A stretch of 64,000 nt of DNA from Clostridia bacterium (GTDB lineage Bacteria > Bacillota > Clostridia > Christensenellales > Aristaeellaceae), in contig JAFRLY010000006.1 of the NCBI GenBank assembly GCA_017431005.1, forward strand, positions 97,390-161,389, given 5' to 3'. The position numbers and the translations under genes are program-made. The notes beneath the pieces were generated by a model. The model did no database searches. It saw nothing but the letters and a program-made list of their open reading frames with translations, and was not told the origin of the DNA. The stretch's first letter is position 1; each line of letters starts with the position of its first letter. Shown piece by piece: positions 1 through 8,534 of this stretch.

Positions 1-780
1 TTGTATCTGATGATGACGGTTACCGGGCGGGACCGGATGCCGGATTTTATCAGGCTTTATCAGGACAAGGGTCTGGACATTCACTGGCTCTCCCTGGGGC
101 ACGGAACGGCAAACCGGCGCTACCTGCGCTATCTGGGCCTGGATGATACGGAGAAAATGGTCTGCATGACCGTCGTGACCGGGCGGAAGTGGCTGGAGGT
201 TAAGAAGGCCATGTCGGTGCGGCTGCGCATCGAGGCGCCCGGGGTCGGAATTGCCTATGTGGTTCCGCTTTCCTCTGTCGGCGGAAAGCGGGAACTGATG
301 TTTATGACGGACGGACAGGGATTCCGCAAAGGGGAGGAAAGCACCTTGAAGGGAACGGAACAGGAGCTGCTGATTGTAATCTGCAACCAGGGATACAGCG
401 AGGCTGTGATGGACGCGGCCCGGAAGGCCGGCGCCAGGGGCGGCACGGTGATTCACGCCCGGGGCACCGGCCAGGTCAAGGCGGAACGCTTCCTCGGGAT
501 TTCCCTGGCCAGCGAGAAGGATATCATTCTGATTGTGACCCTGTCCGAACAGAAAAAAGAGATGATGCAGCAGATCATCCGGGACGCGGGACCGGAGCAG
601 AAGGCAGGGGCCATCGTATTCTCCCTGCCGGTGACGGATACCGCCGGCATGGTGCTGCGCCCCCAGTCGGAGGAGCTGGAGGAGGAAGACGCGGAGCCGG
701 CGGAGGCACCGGAGAAGGCTCCGGAAGCGCAGGATGCCGGAAAACCGGAAGCGGAACAGACGGAGAGAACAGCTGAATGA
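1..780 (+). CDS. PII-like protein with two ferredoxin-like domains
   Basis: Likely a signal-sensing protein of the nitrogen regulatory PII superfamily. Residues about 1-95 form one PII-like unit, and residues about 120-220 a second one carrying a GARGGTVIHARG segment typical of PII proteins. The last 35 or so residues are an acidic, Pro/Ala/Glu-rich tail unlike the compact PII fold. The frame opens with TTG at base 1, so the true start may be at or before the window edge. Its stop overlaps the next start (ATGA at 777-780), suggesting translational coupling with the CapA-like gene. No neighbouring ammonium transporter or glutamine synthetase is visible, so the ligand and partner are unknown. 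Confidence 0.7.
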   Translation: MYLMMTVTGRDRMPDFIRLYQDKGLDIHWLSLGHGTANRRYLRYLGLDDTEKMVCMTVVTGRKWLEVKKAMSVRLRIEAPGVGIAYVVPLSSVGGKRELMFMTDGQGFRKGEESTLKGTEQELLIVICNQGYSEAVMDAARKAGARGGTVIHARGTGQVKAERFLGISLASEKDIILIVTLSEQKKEMMQQIIRDAGPEQKAGAIVFSLPVTDTAGMVLRPQSEELEEEDAEPAEAPEKAPEAQDAGKPEAEQTERTAE

Positions 781-1880
781 AAAGAAGAAGCGTAAGATGG
801 ACGGCCATGCTGCTGGTCCTGCTGCTGATCCCGGCAGCCGGCCTGGGGGAGGGAACCTGGACCACACTCACGGAAACGACTGATACCGCCGCGGAAAAAG
901 CGCCGGCTGCCAGCCATTATACCGGGGAAATCCGGATGACCTTCCTGGGAGACTGCACGCTGGGCGGCGTGGAAAAGCGAAAGAACAACAGGATCGGCTT
1001 TTTCAAGCGCATTGAGGAAAACGGGTACGCCTTCCCGTTCAGGGATCTGAGCCGCCTGACGCAGCACGACGATCTGACGCTTGCCAACCTGGAGGGCGTG
1101 CTGTCCGACCGGAAGCTGAGCAAGGTGAAAAAGGAGTACAATTTCATCGGGCCGACGGCCTATACGGAAATCCTGACCCTTGCGGAGATCGAGTGCGTGA
1201 CCCTGGCCAACAACCACTCCCATGACTACGGAGACGCAGGCTACGCGGATACCCGGGAAGCGCTGGAGAAGGCCGGCGTCGCCTGGTTCAGCACGGATGC
1301 CCCGGCGGTATGGGAGAATGAGGACGGCCTGCGGATCGGATTCATCGGCGTGCATTTTTCCCTGACCGGAAACCGGTTCAAGGTCTACGAGGCCCAGGTG
1401 CAGCAGCTGAGGGACCAGGGCTGCGCCGCAATCATCACTGTGATGCACGCGGGAACGGAATACAGCTATACCCCTCCGGACCGCTATCAGAAGCAGATCG
1501 TGCAGCGGGCGGCCCGGTGCGGCTCCAGCCTGATCATCGGCCATCATCCGCATGTGGTTCAGGGATATACGCTGTATGAAGGCGTGCCGGTGGTTTACAG
1601 TCTGGGAAACTGCTCCTTCGGCGGCACCACCTACGCGAAGGATTCGGACGCCCTCGCGGTGCAGGCGGTGATGTCCTTCCGGGACGGCACGCTGGAAAGG
1701 ACGGACCTCCACTTCTATCCGATCTCCATTACCAGCGACGATCACTACAACAACTATTCCCCCCGGCTGCTGACCGGGAAGGACGCGAAGCGGGTGCTGG
1801 AGAAGATGCGCAAATCCACGGGAACGGATCCCGGAGAATGGAACGAGGAAACCGGCGCGGTGGTTTCCGTGACGCCCTGA
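777..1880 (+). CDS. CapA family protein (poly-gamma-glutamate synthesis type metallophosphatase fold)
   Basis: Exported or membrane-anchored CapA-like protein with a calcineurin-like metallophosphatase fold. A signal sequence occupies about residues 9-24 (hydrophobic run ending near Gly-Leu-Gly). Family motifs follow in order: FLGDCTLGG (about 57), the ANLEGVLS segment, LANNHSHDYGD, the HAGTEYSY segment and GHHPHVVQG. Length of 367 residues is normal for the family. It overlaps the upstream PII-like gene by 4 bases and is followed 46 bases later by the VanZ gene, so it probably sits in a four-gene operon. CapA proteins act in poly-gamma-glutamate capsule export or in other envelope polymers; no capB or capC is nearby, so the exact role here is open. 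Confidence 0.82.
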   Translation: MKRRSVRWTAMLLVLLLIPAAGLGEGTWTTLTETTDTAAEKAPAASHYTGEIRMTFLGDCTLGGVEKRKNNRIGFFKRIEENGYAFPFRDLSRLTQHDDLTLANLEGVLSDRKLSKVKKEYNFIGPTAYTEILTLAEIECVTLANNHSHDYGDAGYADTREALEKAGVAWFSTDAPAVWENEDGLRIGFIGVHFSLTGNRFKVYEAQVQQLRDQGCAAIITVMHAGTEYSYTPPDRYQKQIVQRAARCGSSLIIGHHPHVVQGYTLYEGVPVVYSLGNCSFGGTTYAKDSDALAVQAVMSFRDGTLERTDLHFYPISITSDDHYNNYSPRLLTGKDAKRVLEKMRKSTGTDPGEWNEETGAVVSVTP

Positions 1881-1926
1881 CGCAGGCGCCGCGCAGAGAG
1901 AACCGACAGACATACCGGAGGAAAAC

Positions 1927-3012
1927 GTGATTCTGAACGCAAACAGCCTGAAGACCAATCTGCTGGTGACCGGCCTGGTCCTGCTGATGGTTTTTGTCAT
2001 GCCCTGGGCGGACCGGCGGATCTGCCGGAAGCTGGGGCTGAACCTGCAGGGAGGCGTCAGCACGCATCCCCGGGCGGACGCCCTGCTCCGCCTGCGGCAG
2101 GGACTGCTTTACGCGATTCTGATCACCTACCTGCTGGTGCTGTCCTACCTGGTGCTGTTTTCCAGATCCGCCTCGAACAGCTTCAAGGTGCATGTGGCCC
2201 TGTATGAGGACCTGCAGAACGCGGTGGAGATCGACTTCAGCCTGCTGCATGTGCTGCGCCTCTTTTTCACGGAAGGCCCGGCAGCGGCACTGTCCCATAT
2301 TCAGGTGGTCAAACCGGAGGACATCACCCAGGTCTACATGAATATGATGCTTTTCGTTCCGATGGGATACCTGCTGCCCTATACCTCGCGGTGGGTCCGG
2401 AACCGGGTGTGGACCCGGCCGGTGATGGCGTGCTTCCTGATCGCCGTGGTCATCGAGAACCTGCAGCTGATTTTCCGGCTGGGGCTGTACGATATGGACG
2501 ATATGGTTTCAAACTCCATCGGCGGGCTGATCGGGGAGCTGCTGTTCATCGCGGTGGGCTATGTGGTGACGCACCCGGGATGGTACGGGGAGCTGAGATC
2601 CTACAGGCGCTGGAGGAGACACGCCTGGTGGAGCACGCTGTATCCCTATTCCCGCCGGATCGGTACAATCCGGACGACCCTGTGGGCCGCAAGTGAGGAG
2701 GAAGTCCGGGCGTTCTATGTGACCAGGCTGGGATTCCGCCTTGTCCGGCGCCTGGAGGCTCCGGTTCCTCCGGAAACGGATCTGCTGCTGGAGATGGGCC
2801 GAATGCAGCTGGAAATTCATTGCCTCAACCGGCCGGCGGAGCTGGAGGGCCAGGTGGTGAATCTGACGGTTTCCAGCCTGCGGCCGGTCATGAAGCGGCT
2901 GCGCAGAAACGGAATCGAGCCCGGCTCCCCGAAGCAGGATCCCTATACCGGCCTCCGGTGCATCCTGTTCCAGGGGCCGGATCAGGCCGCCATCCGGATC
3001 ATCGAGGGATAA
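1927..3012 (+). CDS. VanZ family membrane protein with C-terminal VOC-like domain
   Basis: Starts at GTG with a GGAGGA ribosome binding site a few bases upstream. Hydrophobic segments near residues 9-25, 60-80, 140-155 and 160-205 fit the VanZ membrane domain, including the acidic ENLQLIF segment characteristic of that family. From about residue 245 the protein changes to a soluble unit (EEVRAFYVTRLGFRLVRR, then LEIHCLNRPAE and IEPGSPKQDPYTGLR) that looks like a glyoxalase/bleomycin-resistance (VOC) fold. VanZ proteins are linked to teicoplanin tolerance in some Gram-positives, but most are uncharacterised. The fusion suggests a cytoplasmic small-molecule sensor or enzyme tethered to the membrane; this is inference. 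Confidence 0.72.
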   Translation: MILNANSLKTNLLVTGLVLLMVFVMPWADRRICRKLGLNLQGGVSTHPRADALLRLRQGLLYAILITYLLVLSYLVLFSRSASNSFKVHVALYEDLQNAVEIDFSLLHVLRLFFTEGPAAALSHIQVVKPEDITQVYMNMMLFVPMGYLLPYTSRWVRNRVWTRPVMACFLIAVVIENLQLIFRLGLYDMDDMVSNSIGGLIGELLFIAVGYVVTHPGWYGELRSYRRWRRHAWWSTLYPYSRRIGTIRTTLWAASEEEVRAFYVTRLGFRLVRRLEAPVPPETDLLLEMGRMQLEIHCLNRPAELEGQVVNLTVSSLRPVMKRLRRNGIEPGSPKQDPYTGLRCILFQGPDQAAIRIIEG

Positions 3013-3033
3013 CTGAGGAAAGGGGAGAAAAAC

Positions 3034-4488
3034 ATGAAGCGGGCCGGCCGGCAGATTGCTGCCTGCGCGGGGATTCTGATTCTGTTCTGCCTGGTCTGCA
3101 GGCTTACGTTTTTCCGGTCCTATACCGCTTATATCCCCCTTTACCCGCGGGCGGAGGAAAGGCTGCTGCAGGGCGGGGTGACGGAAAGCGTGGCGGAAGG
3201 CGAGGGCGTGGCCCATCCGGGAGAAATCCGGCTGGGGGACGGCTATGTCCGTCTGCCGATTCACCCGGACAGCCGGGGACATACGGTGATCGAAATCCGG
3301 GACAGAAACGGGGACCTGGTGATCAGCCACGGGCTGCGGGTCGGCCCGCTGCGGACGGTTTACGATGAACAGACCGGCGGCTTTACCGGGGACGCCGCGG
3401 TGCTGATCGCGGTCACGCTGTTCTGGTGGCTTGTTTTCGGAATCATGCTCTGGAACTATTTCCAGAACAGGGGACCGGATTATTACGCCTACTCCACCAT
3501 CTATTTCGCAGGCTTTTCCCTGCTTGCCCTGGTCAGCGGAATCGTGATGACCGTGGTGACCGCGGAGCATCTGATCAGCCCCGCTGAATACAGCATGCGC
3601 TCGGCCTACAGTGCCATCAACAGCGCCGGCATGCACTTCATGATGATTACGCTTCCGGCGGTGGTGGTGTTCGCCGCAGCTATGGGCATCAGCAATATCG
3701 TGCTGCTCCGGCACGTCACACCCCGTGTTCAGAACGTGCTGGGGCTCGTGATCAGCGTGCTGCTGCTGGCCGGGGAGGCCCTGGGCGTCTGGTTCTTCAT
3801 GCGTGATTTTTCCGGCTCCGAATGGGAGGGCCGGGTACAGAGCATGATTGAGAACGTATATGCCACTGCCTTTGTCTACTTTGAGTGCATGCTGGCGGGC
3901 TCCGTGATCTGCGGCATCCGGGCGGCCCGCTATCAGCCTGCTCCGGACAAGGACGCCATCATCATTCTGGGCTGCTGGTTCCGGAAGGACGGCACCCTGC
4001 CGCCTCTGCTCCGGGGCCGGGTGGACCGGGCGCTGGCATTCTGGCGGAACCAGAAGGAAAAGACCGGGAAGGAAGCCTTCCTGATCCCTTCCGGCGGGCA
4101 GGGACGGGATGAGCCGATGCCGGAAGCGGAAGCGATGCGCAGATATCTGACGGAGCAGCAGATTCCGGAAAGGCTGATCCGGCCGGAAACCCGGTCTGAA
4201 AATACCTTTCAGAACATGGCCTATTCCAGGGAAATCATCGACGAGCTGTGCCCGGAGGGTAAGGTGGCTTACGCCACGACCAATTATCATGTGTTCCGCA
4301 GCGGCGTCTGGGCCGGCCTTGCCGGCCTCCGGGCGGAAGGAATCGGAGGCAAAACCCGGTGGTGGTTCTGGCCGAACGCCTTTATGCGGGAATGCGCCGG
4401 GCTGCTGCAGAAACGCTGGAAGCAGGAGCTGCTGGGACTGGCACTGCTGATGCTGTTTTTCGGAGCGCTTACGCTTGTGCTGGGCTGA
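3034..4488 (+). CDS. YdcF/SanA-type DUF218 membrane protein
   Basis: A 484-residue envelope protein. The N-terminus has a hydrophobic signal anchor (residues about 8-26), then about 80 extracytoplasmic residues, then several membrane helices between about 125 and 300. The C-terminal part from about 307 (DAIIILGCWFRKDGTLPPLL, SGGQGRDE, E-A-E-A-M, SENTFQNM, TTNYHVFRSG) is a DUF218/YdcF domain, known in ElyC and SanA proteins that affect cell envelope integrity and vancomycin response. Start ATG has GGGGAG upstream. It is 21 bases after the VanZ-like gene, the last gene of the first run. Pairing with VanZ and CapA points to an envelope role. Confidence 0.8.
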   Translation: MKRAGRQIAACAGILILFCLVCRLTFFRSYTAYIPLYPRAEERLLQGGVTESVAEGEGVAHPGEIRLGDGYVRLPIHPDSRGHTVIEIRDRNGDLVISHGLRVGPLRTVYDEQTGGFTGDAAVLIAVTLFWWLVFGIMLWNYFQNRGPDYYAYSTIYFAGFSLLALVSGIVMTVVTAEHLISPAEYSMRSAYSAINSAGMHFMMITLPAVVVFAAAMGISNIVLLRHVTPRVQNVLGLVISVLLLAGEALGVWFFMRDFSGSEWEGRVQSMIENVYATAFVYFECMLAGSVICGIRAARYQPAPDKDAIIILGCWFRKDGTLPPLLRGRVDRALAFWRNQKEKTGKEAFLIPSGGQGRDEPMPEAEAMRRYLTEQQIPERLIRPETRSENTFQNMAYSREIIDELCPEGKVAYATTNYHVFRSGVWAGLAGLRAEGIGGKTRWWFWPNAFMRECAGLLQKRWKQELLGLALLMLFFGALTLVLG

Positions 4489-4524
4489 ACGGCGGGAAAG
4501 ACCGGCAAAACAGCCGGGGATCCG

Positions 4525-4553
4525 TTGAACCGTATGGAATAATGTGTTACAAT
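4525..4553 (+). promoter_or_regulatory. Sigma-A type promoter
   Basis: TTGAAC at 4525-4530 and TACAAT at 4548-4553 are separated by 17 bases, a close match to the vegetative consensus. It lies after the end of the YdcF gene and would drive the secreted-protein cluster from 4775 with a leader of roughly 215 bases. Confidence 0.65.
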
Positions 4554-4627
4554 TACTGCGTTCTGAAAAAATAATTTGTAACCGGCGCTTTGTTTGCTGC
4601 GGAAATACGGAAACAAAAGGAAAGAAA

Positions 4628-4750
4628 ATGAGCCGGAAAACCGTTAATTATCCGGAAGGACTGAAAATAATCCGGAAAAAATCCTCTGAAGTGCTGCCAC
4701 CCGCTTCAGCGGTGCGTATCAACAGGTGCAAGAACAAAAACACCGTGTGA
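4628..4750 (+). CDS. Possible 40-residue basic peptide in the 5' leader
   Basis: ATG at 4628 follows AAAGGAAAG at a workable distance and opens a 40-residue frame rich in Lys and Arg, ending 24 bases before the YARHG gene. It lies wholly in the leader downstream of the promoter at 4525. No family is recognised and the codon pattern is not convincing; it may be a leader peptide or chance. Confidence 0.2.
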   Translation: MSRKTVNYPEGLKIIRKKSSEVLPPASAVRINRCKNKNTV

Positions 4751-4774
4751 AACGAGTGAAAGGAGATAGAAACA

Positions 4775-5725
4775 ATGAAGAAGTTCGGAAAAGGAAAAAT
4801 GAGAGGGCTGGCGGCGCTGCTGCTGGCTGCTGTGATGGGCCTGAGCCTGATGATCCCCGCGCTGGCCGGAGCTGACGAGCTGTACATTATCCGGGACAGC
4901 GACAAGCGGGAGCTGACCTATGATGAGCTCTGGGAGTACCAGTACGATACGCTGCTGTACGCATTCAATGAGATTTTCGCGCGGCACGGCTACAAGTTTG
5001 AAACAGGAAGCCGCTGCTACAACTGGTTCACTCAGATGCCGTGGTACACGCCGAATGAAAGCGAATCCGCCACGAACCATCATGAAACCTACGCCCAGTG
5101 CTCCAAGATTGAGAATAAGAACGTGGATCTGATCAAGAAGGTCCGGGCGGACATGCGGAATCAGAAGACCACGAACCCCAAGGGCAAGGGTATGCCGGTT
5201 CCTCCGGCCCAGAACATTGACAAGCCCAGGGGCTTCAGCTTTGTGAAGCTGGACGCCAACCAGAAGCTGGCTGTTTTCAGCGCTCCTTCTTCCGCCGCCT
5301 ACCGGGCAAACAACGGAAAGGCCGCGGTTTCCACCAACGGCGCCGTTTACGCCATGGGATGGGATAACGGCTGGATGCTGATGCTCTACGAAGCGGACGC
5401 TGCCGGACAATACCGCATCGGTTATGTGGACGGAGCCAAAATCAAGGGAACCATGCCGCAGCTGCCCAGACTGACCTGGGATGAAAACAGCTGTGAGGTG
5501 CTGAACACCGTTCAGATGACGGATGATCCGGCCCTGACCGGCAAGACGCTGGTCACCCTGCAGGCCGGCACTCAGGTGAAATTCCTGACCACCATGTATA
5601 ACAGCACCGGCTGGGATTATGTGGAGACAACGATTGACGGAAAAACTGCCCGGGGCTTCATCCCGGCGGGGAACCTGTCCATCACCGGAGCGGACGCTAC
5701 AGAAACGGCGAAGGACAACGGCTGA
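4775..5725 (+). CDS. Secreted YARHG-domain protein with C-terminal SH3-like region
   Basis: Signal peptide: basic start (MKKFGKGKMRG), hydrophobic core and Ala-Leu-Ala-Gly-Ala cleavage region near residues 28-32. Residues about 33-85 form a YARHG domain (LTYDELWEYQYDTLLYAFNE, then IFARHGYKF and WYTPN). Residues about 160-300 contain two SH3-like stretches (LAVFSAPSSAAYRANNGKAA and VKFLTTMYNSTGWDYVETT). The YARHG motif is common in extracellular proteins of Bacillota and is thought to bind cell-wall material. Start is fixed by GAAAGGAG 8-10 bases upstream. A strong terminator directly follows. It is the first gene of the surface-protein cluster; substrate unknown. Confidence 0.78.
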   Translation: MKKFGKGKMRGLAALLLAAVMGLSLMIPALAGADELYIIRDSDKRELTYDELWEYQYDTLLYAFNEIFARHGYKFETGSRCYNWFTQMPWYTPNESESATNHHETYAQCSKIENKNVDLIKKVRADMRNQKTTNPKGKGMPVPPAQNIDKPRGFSFVKLDANQKLAVFSAPSSAAYRANNGKAAVSTNGAVYAMGWDNGWMLMLYEADAAGQYRIGYVDGAKIKGTMPQLPRLTWDENSCEVLNTVQMTDDPALTGKTLVTLQAGTQVKFLTTMYNSTGWDYVETTIDGKTARGFIPAGNLSITGADATETAKDNG

Positions 5726-5738
5726 GATCCGAAAGGGA

Positions 5739-5778
5739 CTGTCAGGCTGTCCGTCCGGACAGCCTGACAGACTTTTTT
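5739..5778 (+). terminator. Intrinsic terminator or attenuator
   Basis: Perfect 15-base arms, CTGTCAGGCTGTCCG at 5739-5753 and its complement at 5756-5770, followed by AC and six T. It ends the YARHG gene transcript, yet the next gene starts 30 bases later with no promoter in between, so it may be a partial terminator that lowers expression of the genes behind it. Confidence 0.88.
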
Positions 5779-5807
5779 ACGGAGACATCTGAGAGGAGGA
5801 CACTGCA

Positions 5808-7847
5808 TTGAGGAAGGTAATCATTTCTCTGCTGATCGTGATGCTGCTATGCTGCAGCCTGCCGGCACTGGCTGCAGGGAACACCATGATGTTTGACAAA
5901 AACATCAATGTCGTCTTTGAAGGAGAGACCCTTCAGACCGTGCTGAACCGGGAGGGAGACGCCGCCGAGGGTGAGGTGGCCTATGAATCCATGAATACCC
6001 GGATCGCCACGGTGGACGGAAACGGCGTCGTGACCGGCGTAGCCAGGGGCAGAACGACGATCAATGCCGTGCTGAAAACCGAAAAGAAAACCTACAAGAC
6101 ACAGCTGAGCCTGACGGTGGCCCGGAAGGCGACCTCCGTGGAGGTGGAAACGGCCAGGCTGCCGATTTATGAGCCTGCGGACGAAAAGCTGGCGGGTGTG
6201 CTGACAGTCCGGGAAAACGCGGAGGAAAACGCGCTGCCGGTGCTCACACTCCCGGTGAAGAAATCCTACAATCTGCAGATCAGCGTGCAGCCCAGGGAAG
6301 CGACGAACCGCAAAGCGGTCCTGACCAGCGGCAATGAAGAGGTCCTGCGCGTACGGGGCACCTCGATTACCGGCCTGCAGCCCGGGGAGGCGGTGCTGAC
6401 CATCGCCAACGAGCTGAGCCCGGAAGTGAAAACACAGTTCCGCGTGCTGGTGGTGCAGCCTGTGACCCGGATTACTGCGGCGGCTCCCGCGCCCAGCGTG
6501 CCTGTGGGCGGACAGATGCAGCTGAGCGCGGAGGTGCTGCCTGCCGACGCGACCCTGCCGCAGATTACCTGGACTTCCATGAATGAGGAGGTCGCAACGG
6601 TGGATGCCGGCGGTGTCGTCACCGGACATAAACGCGGCAATGTGCGCCTGGTGGCTTCCGTGGCGGACGGAAGCGCGACCCGGGCCAACCTGAACCTGAA
6701 GGTGACGCAGACCGCGGAGGAAATTACGCTGGATCATCCGGAACTGACGGTGAACGTGGGCAGAAGCGCCATCCTCAGGGCTACGGTTCTTCCGAAGGAC
6801 ACCAACGACAAGAGCGTCGTCTGGACCTCCTCAGACGAGAAGATCGCCACGGTCAGCAGCCAGGGCCGCATTACGGCCGTGTCTGTGGGCAGCTGTGAGA
6901 TTATCTGCGCCAGCAGGGAAGCCGGCCAGGTAACGGCCAGCGCCACCGTGCATGTGCAGCAGCCGGTAACCAGGGTCACCCTGGACAAGGCGGCGGATAT
7001 CTACGCCGGAGAAACCGGGCAGCTGAGCTGGTCCGTCGAACCGGCGGAGGCGACGAACCCCGCGGTTGAATTCAGCTCCTCCAGGCCTGACATCGTGACG
7101 GTTTCGGCGGAGGGCGTCATCACGGGCGTGAAGCAGGGCGAGGCTTACATCACCGCGGCTTCCACGGACGGCACCAACCGCAGGGCCAGGATCCGGGTCA
7201 GAATTCTGCAGCATGTGGAAGGCGTATCCATGAAGCGCAAGACCGCTTATGTGGACGTGCGGGAATCCGCCTCCACGGTGGCTGTGCTCAGCCCGGAAAA
7301 CGCCAGCAACAAGAATATGACCTGGGAAAGCGCGGATCCCTCCGTCGCGACGGTGAAGGGCGACAAGACCCGGGTGTGGATCACAGGGCGCGCCAAAGGG
7401 GAAACCGTGGTAACCGGCACAACCGAGGACGGCGGATTCCAGACCTCCATTGCCGTGAAGATCGGTGACTGGGACCACGCGCTGGAGCTGAAAAAGTTCA
7501 ACTGGGACAATAAGGGGAATTTCTCGATAGAGGTTCTGAACCGCAGCGACCTGCATATTACCAGAATCACCGCTGAAATCTATTTCTACGACGCTTCCCC
7601 CGATGCTGAGATGGCCGAGCCGGTCGCTGTCAACACCAAGGACGGATCCAACATGGTGAAGGCGGTATGGAAAAAGCCGCTGGACTATAAGGAAAAGACC
7701 GGCAAGAGCGCGTGGCAGATGATCAATTACAAGGCGCCTGCGGACATCAATATGACGCGCGGCTTTGTCAGGATTCTCAGCTATGAAATCGACAACGACT
7801 GGATCAAAACCATCCGGGAAAAGAATCGTCCGGAAGCGGAATGGTAA
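5808..7847 (+). CDS. Exported protein with multiple bacterial Ig-like (BIG2) repeats
   Basis: Begins at TTG 5808, chosen because GAGAGGAGGA ends 7 bases before it and the frame gives a clean signal peptide (MRKVIISLLIVMLLCCSLPA, cleaved near Ala-Leu-Ala-Ala). About six BIG2-like repeats of roughly 80 residues follow (near 30-105, 135-215, 220-305, 308-388, 390-470, 472-550), most with an IATV or VATV strand and a GVVTG or GRITA turn. The last 115 residues lack the repeat and contain a FxIEVLNRSD segment likely to form a separate beta domain. No LPXTG or transmembrane anchor is seen, so it is probably released or bound non-covalently. BIG2 proteins are surface adhesion or scaffold proteins. 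Confidence 0.85.
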   Translation: MRKVIISLLIVMLLCCSLPALAAGNTMMFDKNINVVFEGETLQTVLNREGDAAEGEVAYESMNTRIATVDGNGVVTGVARGRTTINAVLKTEKKTYKTQLSLTVARKATSVEVETARLPIYEPADEKLAGVLTVRENAEENALPVLTLPVKKSYNLQISVQPREATNRKAVLTSGNEEVLRVRGTSITGLQPGEAVLTIANELSPEVKTQFRVLVVQPVTRITAAAPAPSVPVGGQMQLSAEVLPADATLPQITWTSMNEEVATVDAGGVVTGHKRGNVRLVASVADGSATRANLNLKVTQTAEEITLDHPELTVNVGRSAILRATVLPKDTNDKSVVWTSSDEKIATVSSQGRITAVSVGSCEIICASREAGQVTASATVHVQQPVTRVTLDKAADIYAGETGQLSWSVEPAEATNPAVEFSSSRPDIVTVSAEGVITGVKQGEAYITAASTDGTNRRARIRVRILQHVEGVSMKRKTAYVDVRESASTVAVLSPENASNKNMTWESADPSVATVKGDKTRVWITGRAKGETVVTGTTEDGGFQTSIAVKIGDWDHALELKKFNWDNKGNFSIEVLNRSDLHITRITAEIYFYDASPDAEMAEPVAVNTKDGSNMVKAVWKKPLDYKEKTGKSAWQMINYKAPADINMTRGFVRILSYEIDNDWIKTIREKNRPEAEW

Positions 7848-7867
7848 GGATAAAGGAGGAAAATACA

Positions 7868-8503
7868 ATGATGAAGAAACTGGTTTCCCTGCTGCTGGTG
7901 CTGATCCTGGGTCTGAGCCTGCTGGCGCCTGCCGCTCTGGCCGGCGATTTCGGAGATGACGAGGAGGATGAGTACAAGGATCCCGGATACTACTACGTCT
8001 ACACCGAAAACGGGAAGGTGCTGAACGTCCGGGAATCCCCCAGGGGCAAGGTGGTCGGTGCACTGAAATACGGCAGCCGGATCCATGTGGATGCCTTTGT
8101 GGACGAGAACTGGGCGCTGATCCTGTATAACTATGACAACGGATACGGAAAAGCGGATTATGCCGCATATGTAAACCGCCGGTTCCTGGTAAGGAAGAAG
8201 CCCGCCGCGAGAAATACCTCGAAGAACGGGACGGCGGTTGCCTCCGCCGATTCTCTGGAGGATCTCAACAAGGAATTCAAATCCGCGAAGGATGTGGCGC
8301 CGTACACAGTGACTGTCCGGCCGACCCGGGCCAGCGGATGGGTGAATCTGCGGTGGGCTCCCAGCCAGAGCGCCGAGCTGATGGCTACGTTCAAGGCCAA
8401 CGACAAGCTGACCGTGATCAAGGAGCTGGACAACTGGCTGCAGGTGGAGGATCCGGATACCGGAAACGTAGGCTTTGTCAACAAGGTTTTTATTGCCGAG
8501 TGA
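7868..8503 (+). CDS. Secreted protein with two SH3b domains (copy 1)
   Basis: Start ATG 7868 (or the adjacent ATG 7871) is set by AAAGGAGGA at 7852-7860; a longer reading frame upstream is ignored because the signal peptide begins MMKKLVSLLLVLILGLSLLA. Two bacterial SH3 units follow: near residues 38-95 (YVYTENGKVLNVRESPRGKV) and near 145-208 (ASGWVNLRWAPSQSAELMAT, then NWLQVEDP). SH3b domains usually bind peptidoglycan. A closely related gene lies at 9670-10263, and each is followed by a related small exported protein, so a two-gene unit has been duplicated. It sits 20 bases behind the Ig-like gene. Confidence 0.82.
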   Translation: MMKKLVSLLLVLILGLSLLAPAALAGDFGDDEEDEYKDPGYYYVYTENGKVLNVRESPRGKVVGALKYGSRIHVDAFVDENWALILYNYDNGYGKADYAAYVNRRFLVRKKPAARNTSKNGTAVASADSLEDLNKEFKSAKDVAPYTVTVRPTRASGWVNLRWAPSQSAELMATFKANDKLTVIKELDNWLQVEDPDTGNVGFVNKVFIAE

Positions 8504-8534
8504 CGCGGAACGTGACAGGAAGAGAGGTCCGACT

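Noticed and set aside
453-2063. 536-residue minus-strand frame opposite the first two genes
   Set aside because: It is the antisense shadow expected in GC-rich coding DNA: no ribosome binding site, low-complexity Arg/His/Pro-rich sequence and no recognisable motifs.
2509-4290. 593-residue minus-strand frame opposite VanZ and YdcF genes
   Set aside because: Rich in His, Arg, Gln and Pro with no domain; typical antisense shadow.
4544-4750. 68-residue plus frame from 4544
   Set aside because: It begins inside the -10 promoter element and has no ribosome binding site; only the inner ATG at 4628 has any support, and that is weak.
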